A DNA stretch of 40,154 nt from an uncultured Bacilli bacterium (GTDB taxonomy: Bacteria; Bacillota_I; Bacilli_A; RF39; UBA660): NCBI GenBank assembly GCA_944359055.1, contig CALVSO010000041.1:1-40154 (forward strand). The letters run 5' to 3'. The notes beneath the pieces are model-generated. The model did not search any database. It saw only the letters and a list, made by a program, of their open reading frames with translations, and was not told where the DNA came from. How positions within the stretch are numbered: position 1 is the first letter of the stretch; the number at the start of each line of letters is the position of its first letter. Of this stretch, positions 28,960 through 38,927 are shown piece by piece. Made by a program: the position numbers and the translations under genes.

Positions 28960-30012
28960 ATGGCAGTAAATTATAATGATGAAAGATTTCAACAAGTTGA
29001 AGATGAAAAACAAGAACAGTTGAATCAATACAATCAAACATATGATAATTTAATAGCTGAAAGAGAAGATTTAACGAATCAACAGCAAGGATTAGTTGAC
29101 CAATGGCAACAAACCCAAAATGAAAATCTTGATAAACAATTTCAATTTCAACAAGATTTAATCAATCAACAAAAAGCTGAAACTGAAAAAGCATATGAAA
29201 AAGAAGCAAAATCAGCTTATACTGATTACCAAAAAGAAGTTGATAGATATGGTGTGTCAAGAGAACAACAAGTTGCTAACGGATTAGGAAATGCTGGTTA
29301 TAGCGAAAGTTCAAAAGTAAGTATGTATAATACTTATCAAAATAGATTAGCTACTGCAAAAGAAAGTATGGATAAAGCATATTTAGAATTTGATAATGCA
29401 ATTAGAGAAGCTCAATTAACTAATGATGTAACTAAAGCTGAAAATGCTTTAACAGCATTACAACAAAAATTACAAATTTCATTAGAGGCATTTAATTACA
29501 AAGACACAGCTACACAAAATAAATTGAATTGGCAACAACAAATAAATAGTGACTACTATAATCGTTATCAAAATGTTTTAGATCAAATTAATTATGAAAA
29601 TGAGCAAGCTGAAGCAATACGACAATATAATGAGCAAATGGCTTTACAAAGAGAACAATTAGAATATCAAAAAGAACAAGATAGAATTGCTCAACAACAA
29701 TGGGAAAAAGAATATGCTTTAGCAAAGCAACAGGCTAATAACAACAATGGAATAGATTTGAAAAATAATCAATTAGAAAATAGTTTAAGCAATTTATCAT
29801 CTGAAGATTTTACAAATTTGTATAGCACTTATAAATGGTCAAATAGTCAAGTAAAAGAATTGTTTAGATGGGCTACTGGTGGATATGGTAAAAAATCTGA
29901 AAGACAGCAAGATACAAATCTTATAATTGATTCGGTTGAAAAAGGTTTAAAAAATAAAACTATGACAGAAGATGAAGCGACAATTATACTTTATGCACTA
30001 GGTATTAAATAG
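28960..30012 (+). CDS. Gln-rich coiled-coil virion protein (ejection-type)
   Basis: A 350-residue protein, very rich in Gln, Asn and Glu, mostly coiled coil (about 1-265), such as QQQGLVDQWQQTQNENLDKQ. A short central break, NGLGNAGYSESSKVSMYNTY, and a C-terminal domain with YKWSNSQVKELFRWATGGYG follow. The layout resembles podovirus internal proteins that are ejected with the DNA. It stands between the tail hub and the giant protein. AGGAGGAAA precedes the ATG. Confidence 0.65.
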   Translation: MAVNYNDERFQQVEDEKQEQLNQYNQTYDNLIAEREDLTNQQQGLVDQWQQTQNENLDKQFQFQQDLINQQKAETEKAYEKEAKSAYTDYQKEVDRYGVSREQQVANGLGNAGYSESSKVSMYNTYQNRLATAKESMDKAYLEFDNAIREAQLTNDVTKAENALTALQQKLQISLEAFNYKDTATQNKLNWQQQINSDYYNRYQNVLDQINYENEQAEAIRQYNEQMALQREQLEYQKEQDRIAQQQWEKEYALAKQQANNNNGIDLKNNQLENSLSNLSSEDFTNLYSTYKWSNSQVKELFRWATGGYGKKSERQQDTNLIIDSVEKGLKNKTMTEDEATIILYALGIK

Positions 30013-30022
30013 AGGTGATAAT

Positions 30023-33000
30023 ATGACAAGTGCTTTAGATAAAATAAAAGCATATAAAAATAAACAAACAAATCCCATAAATTATTTAAGTACAAGTGGA
30101 TTATCAGCTTTAGATAAAATAAAAAAATATAGGCAAGAAAATTCTTATACACAGACAAAAAAAGAAGTATCAAATGAAGCAAAAAAATCTACTGTTGTTA
30201 ATTGGAATAAAATAAAAGAAGAAAAAAATAACACTTTATTAACACCAGTTAATGTAAAAAATACACTAATAAAAGAATCGAAAAATGAATTACCTACAAA
30301 TTATACATTACCTACACAAAGTAAAATACCTACAAATTATAATCAAAATGTAATAGAAGAGGCAAATAAAAATGTCACTAATACAAAAGGCTGGAAAGGC
30401 TTAGATATTAGTCAAATTGTAAAAGTCCCAGAAAATTTCAAAGACGGATATCAATTTGGCGATATTACTAAAACTATAGGTTCTACAGCTTTAGATTTAG
30501 GGACATCTGCTACCAAAGGAATATTCAGTCTTGGAGAAGGAATAGGCGATTTAGCTCAATACGGTGTGGCTCAAGTTGGAGATTGGTTAGGTGCAGATGA
30601 CTTTGCCGACCAATTAAGAAAGAATGCTCAACAAGATGTAACTTCTATGATATTTAATCCAGCCGAAAATATGTATGGTAAAAATTCCGTTGCTGGTGAA
30701 ACTACTACTCAAGTAGCCGAGGGCGTCGGCAATGTATTAGGTATGGCTTACGGAGGAGGCGTATTACCTAAACCGATGAGAACTATAGGTAAAGGTGCAT
30801 TCAAAATACCTACTACATCAGTTATTAGTGGTATGGGTGGTGGAATGACTGAAGCCTATAACAATGGAGCTACCGATAGAGAGGCATGGCTTTACGGATT
30901 AGGGAGTGGTCTTGCTGAAGGCTTTAGTGAATCATTATTCGGAGGTTTAGGCAGTAAATTTGCAAAAGTATATGGTGGAGGAACATTAGACGATGTACTA
31001 ATTAAAAATGTTACTAATAGAATAACTAATAGCACTATGAGAACACTTGCACAAAGCGGATTAAAAGCAGTTGGTGAAGGTGCTGAAGAAGTAATAAGTG
31101 GGTTAGGAAGTGCTATAGCTAAAAAACTAACTTACTTATCCGATGAAGAATTTAGCAAAATAGTACAAGATGAAAATTTATTAGAACAATTTGTAATGGG
31201 TACATTAACATCAGCTATTATGCAAGTTCCTAGTACTGTTAATGCTGTTAAAAATGGTACTGAATATATTGGGGAGCTACAAAAGAATATCGAGTCTAAT
31301 ACGACACAAAATACGCCAAAGACAGTATATGACTTGGTACAGCAAGAACAAAAAAGCCAAAATAATGCTAATTTACCAATAGTAGATAATAGTCAAAACG
31401 ATATTGTTCCGTATACTCAACATGAAATAGAAAATTTTAAGAATGGTAAAGTAAAAGTAGTTCAAAATGAAAACGACATATCATCTTTTGTAGATACGGC
31501 ATCTAAAGTTCCAAGTAATGCCAAGTTATATTTTGGTAAGTTGGGGAAGAAAATTGCTAACAAAATAAAACAAACTCTTGGAATTAATTTAGAAAATTAT
31601 AATATTTCATTATCAACTAATGCCGTACGACATACATATAAAAATCATGGAAAGTTAGAATATGAGAATAATCGTGGACAAGTTTCCATAACATCCGACG
31701 ATTTTAAATTGATACCACAAATTGTAACAAATTATGATAATGTAAGATTATCAGGTACGACAGAAAATAATAATTCGGCAATAGTTTTTGAAAAAAGAAT
31801 AGGAGATAATTATTATTTAGTTAGTTATGTGTCTAACAAAAATCATAATTTGGAAGTTAAAACTATGTGGAAAATTAAAGCACAAAAAAAGAACTCTGCC
31901 ACTGCTTCTGATGCATTAATGCCCCAAAGTCTAACGTCCGAAACGGACAGCGGTACGAGTTCTTTATATGTAAATGATATCACAAATTTAGACAATAGTC
32001 AAATTATGCAATCATCTAATAATAGTAGTATGCAAAATCAACAAAATAATACACAAAAAATACCAACTCAAGAAGATATAAGGAAAATGGAATTGAAAGA
32101 TACTAAATTGCCAACTAGAAAAACATTAAATCCTACTGAAATATCTAATTTAACTAAAGAAGATGCAAATACAACACCGATATTACAAAATGCCAATGTT
32201 TCAACTGGTAATGGTAAAAGTAAATTTGCTAGCAATATTAAAAACAAAACTAATATGTTAAATGAAGATAGCAAAAATGCTATATTATCGGATAATGATG
32301 TCAATTACTATAGAGAGGTTACAAATGAAGAAAGCTTGAATCAAGCGTTTGAAAGGTTAAACACAAATGGTAAAAGTGAAGTAGAAAGATGGTTTAGACA
32401 AGATTCCGAAAATGCAAACAGTACTGATGTAGCAGAAGGATGGATTTTATTAAAGCAATATCAAGACCAAATTTCTAAAGCTACTGATTTGAATACAAAA
32501 AATGAGTTAAATCGTTCTATGGTACAAGTTGCTAAAAAATTACGTGATATGGGTACTAAAGCTGGTCAAACAGTTCAAGCATTTAACATTTTAAATCGTT
32601 TAACTCCGGAAGGTATGGTATATTATGCACAATCAGAATTAGATGAAGCATTTCAACATATGGTAAAGAACAAAAGCCAAGATTGGATAAATAAATATAA
32701 AAGCGATTTTGAGTTGACACCACAAGAAACGCAGTTTATTTTAGATACAATGCAAGAAGTTTCTCAAATGCAAGACGGATATGACAAAAGAGTAAAATTA
32801 GCTGAAATTCAAAAATTAATGACTGATAAACTGCCACCTCAAAAAGGAGCTGGAATTAAAGCTTGGATGCGTATATCTATGTTATTTAATCCGAAAACTC
32901 AAGTAAGAAATGTATTAGGTAATGCTTTAATTGCTCCAGTAAATTCGTTTAGTGATTTAATTGGAAGCGTAGTGGATAAAAGGCTAGCGAAATCTACCAA

Positions 33001-34930
33001 TGTTAGAACTACAGGAACAACATCATTGAAAAATTATGGCAAAGGATTAAAAAAAGGATTATTTGAAAGTTATAATGACTTTAGAAAGGGTATTAATACA
33101 AGAAATATTGAGGGTAATCGCTTTGAAATTAGTCAAGGAAGATCATTTAATAATAAAACAAAGATAGGTAATGCTTTAAATAGAGTAGATAACTTTTTAA
33201 GTTTTGTGTTAGATGCTGGAGATAGAGGTTTTTATGAAGCTTCTTTTGTTAATTCTATAAACAATCAAATGATTTTAAATAATACTACTGAAGTAACGCA
33301 AGATATGATTGATATTGCTACTTCTGAGGCGTTACAAAGAACATGGCAAGATAATAATAATTACACTCGCTTTGTTATGAATATAAGAAAAATGATGAAT
33401 ATGGGGAAAGAATATGGATTGGGAGACATCTTAATACCGTTTGCTAAAACACCAGCCAACTTAACTAAAGCTATCGTTGATTATTCTCCAGTTGGTTTAA
33501 TAAACAGTATAAATAAAGGAATAAGATTTAAGAGAAGCTTAACTAACGGTCAATTTACTCCGCAATTACAACATGATTTCGTTCAAACTTTAGGTAAAGC
33601 AACAGCCGGAAGTATGTTATATGTATTAGGTTATGCTTTAGCAAAAGCCGGCGTTACAAGTGGTGAAAGTGATGAAGATAAAGATGTATCTAATTTCTTA
33701 AAAAATACTTTAGGAATTAATTCTTATTCAATAAAAATCGGTGATAAATCATTTGCTTACGATTGGGCTCAACCTTTAGCTGCACCACTGGCAATTACTG
33801 CCAATATAGTACAAAAAGATAAAGAAGATCAATCTTTAGTGGAAAATATCATTTCTTCTTTAGATACAGCAGGAAGTATTTTATTAGAACAGTCATTTAT
33901 GGACAGTTTAAACACTGTATTTAATAATAATGATGGGGTAGTTACTGGACTTCAGGAGGCACTTTTAGAATTGCCTTCTCGTGCTGTACCTACAGTATTT
34001 AAACAGATTGCTGATATGGTTGATGGTACTCAAAGGACAAGTTTTGAATATAACAAACCTTTAGAGACTGCAGTTAACAAAGTAAAAGCAAAAATTCCTT
34101 TTTTAAGTCAAACTTTATCACCAAGTGTAGATACATTAGGTAGAGATATACAAAAATATGGTGGAAATAATAATATATTCAACGTGTTTTTTAATCCAGC
34201 TAATGTTAGTACAGAAAATATAAGCGAAAGTGCGAGTGAAATTTATAGACTTTATAAAGAAACTGGCGATAAAAATATAATGCCTCGAGTAGCGCCTTAT
34301 TATATTAATCAAGATGGAAACAAAATCACTTTATCTGCTAGTGAAAAAGCTAAATATCAAAGTATATCAGGTCAAATTATAGAAGATAATGTTAATGATT
34401 TATTGGATAATGATATTTATAATGCTATGAATGATGAAAATAAAGCCGAAATTATCAATAAGATAATTAACTTCTCTTATAATAAAGCTCGTGAAGAGAT
34501 TTTAAATATTCCTATGAGCGATGAGTACAATAAAATTAATATGTACATTAACGATGGTGGAACTCCTAGTGATTACTATATTAATAAAGAAGAAATTGAT
34601 TATTCATATGAAAATCCATCTAAATATTCTACAATAACTCAAATAACAACTTATGCAAAATATCAAAACTATAATGATGCAATTAAGGATATAAAAGAAC
34701 AATATGAAGATAGTAGTCAAAGAAAATATAGTGTTATTAATTATGTTAATGGATTAAATTTGTCAGTGCCACAAAAAGCTATGTTGATTAAATTGAACTA
34801 TAGTTCTTTTAAAGACTATGATAACCAAATTATAGAATATATTAATTCACAAAATATGACTATTGCTGAAAAAACGACTATACTAGAGCAATTAGGCTTT
34901 GCAGTTAGAAATGGTAGGGTGTATAGCTAA
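30023..34930 (+). CDS. Giant polyvalent, ejection-type protein with nuclease-like domain
   Basis: A 1635-residue protein. The N-terminus has a twice-repeated SALDKIK motif. Residues about 145-390 are Gly/Ala-rich with weakly hydrophobic helices (GGGVLPKPMRTIGKGAFK, GLGSGLAEGFSESLFGG). Residues about 476-626 match the Phage-Barnase-EndoU-ColicinE5/D-RelE nuclease pattern (LGINLENYNISLSTNAVRHT and YKNHGKLEYENNRGQVSIT, then a strand-rich part with ISDDFKLIPQIV-like sequence). After about 740 it is helical, including NPKTQVRNVLGNALIAPVNS, FVLDAGDRGFYEASFVNSI and a hydrophobic segment at about 1193-1206. Such large polyvalent proteins are thought to be injected with the genome. No tape-measure pattern is visible. 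Confidence 0.7.
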   Translation: MTSALDKIKAYKNKQTNPINYLSTSGLSALDKIKKYRQENSYTQTKKEVSNEAKKSTVVNWNKIKEEKNNTLLTPVNVKNTLIKESKNELPTNYTLPTQSKIPTNYNQNVIEEANKNVTNTKGWKGLDISQIVKVPENFKDGYQFGDITKTIGSTALDLGTSATKGIFSLGEGIGDLAQYGVAQVGDWLGADDFADQLRKNAQQDVTSMIFNPAENMYGKNSVAGETTTQVAEGVGNVLGMAYGGGVLPKPMRTIGKGAFKIPTTSVISGMGGGMTEAYNNGATDREAWLYGLGSGLAEGFSESLFGGLGSKFAKVYGGGTLDDVLIKNVTNRITNSTMRTLAQSGLKAVGEGAEEVISGLGSAIAKKLTYLSDEEFSKIVQDENLLEQFVMGTLTSAIMQVPSTVNAVKNGTEYIGELQKNIESNTTQNTPKTVYDLVQQEQKSQNNANLPIVDNSQNDIVPYTQHEIENFKNGKVKVVQNENDISSFVDTASKVPSNAKLYFGKLGKKIANKIKQTLGINLENYNISLSTNAVRHTYKNHGKLEYENNRGQVSITSDDFKLIPQIVTNYDNVRLSGTTENNNSAIVFEKRIGDNYYLVSYVSNKNHNLEVKTMWKIKAQKKNSATASDALMPQSLTSETDSGTSSLYVNDITNLDNSQIMQSSNNSSMQNQQNNTQKIPTQEDIRKMELKDTKLPTRKTLNPTEISNLTKEDANTTPILQNANVSTGNGKSKFASNIKNKTNMLNEDSKNAILSDNDVNYYREVTNEESLNQAFERLNTNGKSEVERWFRQDSENANSTDVAEGWILLKQYQDQISKATDLNTKNELNRSMVQVAKKLRDMGTKAGQTVQAFNILNRLTPEGMVYYAQSELDEAFQHMVKNKSQDWINKYKSDFELTPQETQFILDTMQEVSQMQDGYDKRVKLAEIQKLMTDKLPPQKGAGIKAWMRISMLFNPKTQVRNVLGNALIAPVNSFSDLIGSVVDKRLAKSTNVRTTGTTSLKNYGKGLKKGLFESYNDFRKGINTRNIEGNRFEISQGRSFNNKTKIGNALNRVDNFLSFVLDAGDRGFYEASFVNSINNQMILNNTTEVTQDMIDIATSEALQRTWQDNNNYTRFVMNIRKMMNMGKEYGLGDILIPFAKTPANLTKAIVDYSPVGLINSINKGIRFKRSLTNGQFTPQLQHDFVQTLGKATAGSMLYVLGYALAKAGVTSGESDEDKDVSNFLKNTLGINSYSIKIGDKSFAYDWAQPLAAPLAITANIVQKDKEDQSLVENIISSLDTAGSILLEQSFMDSLNTVFNNNDGVVTGLQEALLELPSRAVPTVFKQIADMVDGTQRTSFEYNKPLETAVNKVKAKIPFLSQTLSPSVDTLGRDIQKYGGNNNIFNVFFNPANVSTENISESASEIYRLYKETGDKNIMPRVAPYYINQDGNKITLSASEKAKYQSISGQIIEDNVNDLLDNDIYNAMNDENKAEIINKIINFSYNKAREEILNIPMSDEYNKINMYINDGGTPSDYYINKEEIDYSYENPSKYSTITQITTYAKYQNYNDAIKDIKEQYEDSSQRKYSVINYVNGLNLSVPQKAMLIKLNYSSFKDYDNQIIEYINSQNMTIAEKTTILEQLGFAVRNGRVYS

Positions 34931-36462
34931 TGAAACAAGATATGAATAGTGTTAGAACAGCTCAAGATTTAGAAAGAAAATATGACCTTGCTGGAATCGA
35001 AAAATTAAAGCGAGATTATAATTCACAAAATCAAGAGATAAAAGAAGTAAATAACGAATTAAAGGACTTTGTTAGTTCAGTTACTGAAACTATTGGAGAA
35101 CTTCAAGACCAGGTTGATGGGAACATTACAACCTGGTTTTATTCTGGAGTTCCGACATTGCAAAATGAACCGGCTAGTAGTTGGAATACTGATGAAGAAA
35201 AAAACAACCATTTAGGCGATTTATATTACGATAAGGAAACTGGTTATGCTTATCGTTTTTCTTTAGAAAATAGTACATATAGTTGGCTCAAATTAACTGA
35301 TTCAGATGTAACTGAAGCATTAGCAATTGCAAATTCGGCTAAAGATACAGCAGATAGTAAAAGAAGAGTTTTTTTAGAACAACCAGAACCACCTTATGAA
35401 AATGGTGATATGTGGATAAAAAATAATGAAATTTATATATGTCAGATTAGTAAAGGACAAGGTGAAACTTTTGCTGAGAATGATTTTATAAATAATTTAA
35501 AATATACTGATGATACTGTTGCTAATCAAGTAGGACAAAATTTGACAGTTTTGTCAGGTAGTGTTTTGGAAATTAAAAATGATGTTGATGAACATACAAC
35601 TTTAATTACTCAAACTCAAACAGCAGTAAATGAGCAGGGTGAAGAAATTGGAATTTTAGGACAACAATATACTGAAGTACAACAGACAACAACTGAAATT
35701 CAAAATACTGTATCAAGCATTCAAAATGATATAGATACTAATTATTATAGTATTCAAAAAGTGAATGAATTAATTCAGAATGCTGAGACTGGTTTAACTA
35801 ACACATTTTTAAAAAGTGGAGGGAGCAATCTATTAAGAAATACTGCTCCTTTTTTTATGAGTAGTGAGAACGAAGCGGAATATTGGGATGGAAAAGTTAA
35901 ACAAATGAAAGAGATTAATAGTGCTAGTGGCTTTGCGTTGCTGATTCAAAATGGTACATTATCTCAAACTATCGATTTGGCTCCTAACCAATATGCTATT
36001 AAATTTCATTATAAAAGGTTGTTATTAGCAGCAAATGCAACAGTTAAATACAACGGTCGAACTATAGAATTAGAAGAAGAAGGAACTATTGAAACAACAG
36101 GAAATATTAATTCAGGTAAATTTGAATTTAGAGTTGATTGCAATATTGATGATGGATATGAAATTTATGATCTTATGTTAAATGTAGGATCTATTGTTAC
36201 AACATGGACTCAAAATGCAAATGAAAGTACAAGTGATACAGTAAATATTTCCAAAGGAATAACTGTTGATTCAAATACAACAAACACAAAAGCAAAAATG
36301 GATAGTGATGGATTTAGAGTCACAAATAAATCTACTGGAGAATCCGTTATGGAAGGTACTGATGAGGGTGGAAAGTTCAAAAAAATAGAAGCAGAAAAAG
36401 GAACGATTGGCGGAGTAATAATTCAAAAAGTCAGCAATCAGACTTGGATAAGTGGGGTGTAA
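34930..36462 (+). CDS. Tail fibre / receptor-binding-type structural protein
   Basis: A 510-residue protein. The N-terminal coiled coil (about 1-65, DLERKYDLAGIEKLKRDYNS) leads to two domains with LGDLYYDKETGYAYRF and PPYENGDMWIKNNEIYICQI, strands typical of tail-fibre repeats. Another coil region (about 195-275) and a beta C-terminus (about 300-510) follow, ending EKGTIGGVIIQKVSNQTW. This suggests a trimeric fibre or baseplate-type protein for host contact. It shares one base with the preceding stop codon. Confidence 0.7.
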   Translation: MKQDMNSVRTAQDLERKYDLAGIEKLKRDYNSQNQEIKEVNNELKDFVSSVTETIGELQDQVDGNITTWFYSGVPTLQNEPASSWNTDEEKNNHLGDLYYDKETGYAYRFSLENSTYSWLKLTDSDVTEALAIANSAKDTADSKRRVFLEQPEPPYENGDMWIKNNEIYICQISKGQGETFAENDFINNLKYTDDTVANQVGQNLTVLSGSVLEIKNDVDEHTTLITQTQTAVNEQGEEIGILGQQYTEVQQTTTEIQNTVSSIQNDIDTNYYSIQKVNELIQNAETGLTNTFLKSGGSNLLRNTAPFFMSSENEAEYWDGKVKQMKEINSASGFALLIQNGTLSQTIDLAPNQYAIKFHYKRLLLAANATVKYNGRTIELEEEGTIETTGNINSGKFEFRVDCNIDDGYEIYDLMLNVGSIVTTWTQNANESTSDTVNISKGITVDSNTTNTKAKMDSDGFRVTNKSTGESVMEGTDEGGKFKKIEAEKGTIGGVIIQKVSNQTWISGV

Positions 36463-36465
36463 AAA

Positions 36466-38427
36466 ATGAATATAGGAGAATGGTATACTTACAATGGAAC
36501 CCCTGCTAGTACTACATCAACACATAGAGCAGGAATCGATATAATGGTAGTGAGCCAAGACGAAATTAGCAACACCTCTTTAGTAAGAATTAGACCATGG
36601 ATAATGAAACGTTCAGGTAGTGGATTCTGGAATTATAATAGTCAAACTATGACTATAAAAGCAGATGATCAAAGTAAAACAACTAAAACATCTTATGATT
36701 TTAGAAAAGCAACAACTAATGATAAGGAATTTTTGACAAGTGATTATCCATTTAAAAGAGTAAGTGGTAGTGGTAGTTTAGTCAGTGATACATATGTTTA
36801 TGATTTTACGATAAATCATGAAGATGATGGAAGTAAGACAATCCCGATTTATGCTTTAATTCCTTTATCAAGTAGTTATGGAACAAATTGGACAGTAGAT
36901 GAGAATATAGATTTGCCAACGATACCTAGACAAAGTCAATTTGATATTAGTAATTGGTCAACGAATGCAACACCAGTTGAACAGCCTAAATCATTAAAAA
37001 TAATTGAAGGCAATCCAAATTATTATACTCAATTAGTAGTCAGGTTAATGCAGGAACCAGATAGTTATTTAGTTAAGCGAAAAGGAATACAAGGTGGAAC
37101 ATATAATTTTCAATTTACACAAGATGAATTAAATAATATAGTTTACTCAAAAATACCATCAAATAGTAGAGTTATAGGGTTTAGTTTGGAAACTTATAGC
37201 GATAGTAACTATACACAATTAGTTGGCACTTCAAATGCTAGTCCGTGGTACACAGCAACAATCGAAAATGCTAATCCAAATTTTACAGATTTTGATTACG
37301 AAGATAGTAATTCAAAAACAATAGCGTTGACTGGAAATAGTAATAAGATAGTTGAAGGGTATTCTACATTAAAAGTAACAATACCGGTTGAAAATAAGGC
37401 AACAGGACAAAAAGGCGCAACAATCAGTGGATATACAATCGATAATTATTCGGTTCCTTATTCTTCAACTTCCGATGTAGTAAAAGAAATACCAAATTAT
37501 CCAAACGAAAATATAGTAGTTAGTGCAGTAGATTCAAGAGGTAATTCTAAATCAATTACAAAATTATTTACTGATAATTTAATAAATTATACAGATATTG
37601 TTATTCTAAATTGTGAAGTTAATCGTGAAGATGAAATTGGCGAAAAGGTTAAGATTAAATTCAATGGTACTTGGTGGCCTTCTAACTTCGGTGGAGCTAA
37701 TGGCGGTGGTGTTCTTAATGAATTAACTGCCATTTATCAATATCAAACGGGCAATGGCGAATGGATAAATGGAACTACTGCATTAACATTAAATGTTAGT
37801 GAATTTGGTAAGTTCAGTTGTGAACAATATATTGTTGGTGATACAGGTAACGGATTTAATATTTCAAATTCTTATAATATTAAATTAATCGTTAGCGATA
37901 AATTATCATCAAAACCCAAAACTAAAGAATTAATAGCTGGGGAACCTGCAATAGCAATATTTGGTAATAAAGTTGCATTACATAACAAATATGATGAAAG
38001 TAGACCTGATATACCTATTCAACTTTATGGTAATACAGATATTAGTGGTAATTTATTAATAAACAATTCTCCAATTATTGAAAGTGGCAGTAATGATAAT
38101 GGTAATTGGATAAAATATATGGATGGGACAATGATATGTTGGGGTAATTATAATATAGGAAATACAACAACTGGTGGAAATAAAGATGGAGAACTTTATT
38201 ATGTTGATATAGGGTTACAAAGAAATTTTCCACAAAGTTTTATAAAAAAACCTAATTTAAAATTAGAAGTTTTTACAAATTCTGGAGCATCTTTACATTA
38301 TATTTGGGTAGTACAAAGATATAATACAGCGTCATTAACTAATTTTTCAAATTATAGAATTTATAGTCCAACAAATACAACTTTAAATTTTTCAATAGAA
38401 TATATAGCAATAGGAAGATGGAAATAG
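36466..38427 (+). CDS. DUF859-like tail fibre protein
   Basis: A 653-residue protein with clear DUF859 character. The N-terminal beta domain has RIRPWIMKRSGSGFWNYNSQ, YDFTINHEDDGSKTIPIYAL and VDENIDLPTIPRQSQF; repeated Ig-like modules follow. The C-terminal tip includes GNWIKYMDGTMICWGNYNIG, a common end domain in tail fibres of low-GC phages. It likely binds the host surface. It starts three bases after the previous fibre gene's stop. The DUF859 family is usual in siphoviruses, which makes its place in a short-tailed layout noteworthy. Confidence 0.8.
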   Translation: MNIGEWYTYNGTPASTTSTHRAGIDIMVVSQDEISNTSLVRIRPWIMKRSGSGFWNYNSQTMTIKADDQSKTTKTSYDFRKATTNDKEFLTSDYPFKRVSGSGSLVSDTYVYDFTINHEDDGSKTIPIYALIPLSSSYGTNWTVDENIDLPTIPRQSQFDISNWSTNATPVEQPKSLKIIEGNPNYYTQLVVRLMQEPDSYLVKRKGIQGGTYNFQFTQDELNNIVYSKIPSNSRVIGFSLETYSDSNYTQLVGTSNASPWYTATIENANPNFTDFDYEDSNSKTIALTGNSNKIVEGYSTLKVTIPVENKATGQKGATISGYTIDNYSVPYSSTSDVVKEIPNYPNENIVVSAVDSRGNSKSITKLFTDNLINYTDIVILNCEVNREDEIGEKVKIKFNGTWWPSNFGGANGGGVLNELTAIYQYQTGNGEWINGTTALTLNVSEFGKFSCEQYIVGDTGNGFNISNSYNIKLIVSDKLSSKPKTKELIAGEPAIAIFGNKVALHNKYDESRPDIPIQLYGNTDISGNLLINNSPIIESGSNDNGNWIKYMDGTMICWGNYNIGNTTTGGNKDGELYYVDIGLQRNFPQSFIKKPNLKLEVFTNSGASLHYIWVVQRYNTASLTNFSNYRIYSPTNTTLNFSIEYIAIGRWK

Positions 38428-38436
38428 AGGTGAATT

Positions 38437-38784
38437 ATGCAAGAATTAACATTAAATGAAATTTCAGAATTTTTAAAATGGCTTATCACTTTTGGTGGCT
38501 CTATTTGTACTATTCTATATGCTTTCAAAAAAATATTAGATAAATCAATGCAACCGATACAAAAAAAGATGGATGAATTAGATATTAATATACATAAAAA
38601 AATTGATGAAATTGATATTCACCAATGCAAAAACTTTTTAGTTAGATTTCTTGCTGATGTAGAGCGTGGTCAAAAAATGGACGATATAGAAATCAAACGG
38701 GCTTATGATGTGTATGAACACTATACAAAAGATTTAAAACAAAATTCATATATACATGACAAGTGGGAAAGATTAATGAAATGA
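38437..38784 (+). CDS. Holin-like / lysis-associated membrane protein
   Basis: A 115-residue protein with one N-terminal membrane segment (about 12-31, FLKWLITFGGSICTILYAFK), a coil (QPIQKKMDELDINIHKKIDE) and a charged C-terminal domain (FLVRFLADVERGQKMDDIEI). It resembles XhlA-type or similar small lysis-cassette proteins that anchor at the membrane ahead of the endolysin. AGAGGTGAA precedes the start. Its stop overlaps the next gene as ATGA. Confidence 0.6.
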   Translation: MQELTLNEISEFLKWLITFGGSICTILYAFKKILDKSMQPIQKKMDELDINIHKKIDEIDIHQCKNFLVRFLADVERGQKMDDIEIKRAYDVYEHYTKDLKQNSYIHDKWERLMK

Positions 38785-38927
38785 AAAAAGTATTATGGAT
38801 TTTAAAAAGATTGTTTGGCAAAAAGTATTTTATCAAATATAGCAACAAATTAAAGTCCGATGAAATTTTAGTATTCGGTCATAAAATTTATATTTCAAAA
38901 GAGGTGATAAAAAATGAAACAAAATGA
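38781..38927 (+). CDS. 48-residue basic protein
   Basis: A small protein (MKKVLWILKRLFGKKYFIKY...) with an amphipathic, strongly basic N-terminal half. It overlaps the preceding gene (ATGA) and the endolysin start by 14 bases, so all three are coupled. Basic amphipathic peptides in lysis cassettes may aid membrane damage; that is inference. No family is recognised. Confidence 0.55.
   Translation: MKKVLWILKRLFGKKYFIKYSNKLKSDEILVFGHKIYISKEVIKNETK

Noticed and set aside
30068-32304. Minus-strand reading frames inside the giant gene
   Set aside because: They lack ribosome binding sites, have poor composition and lie wholly within a convincing plus-strand gene.
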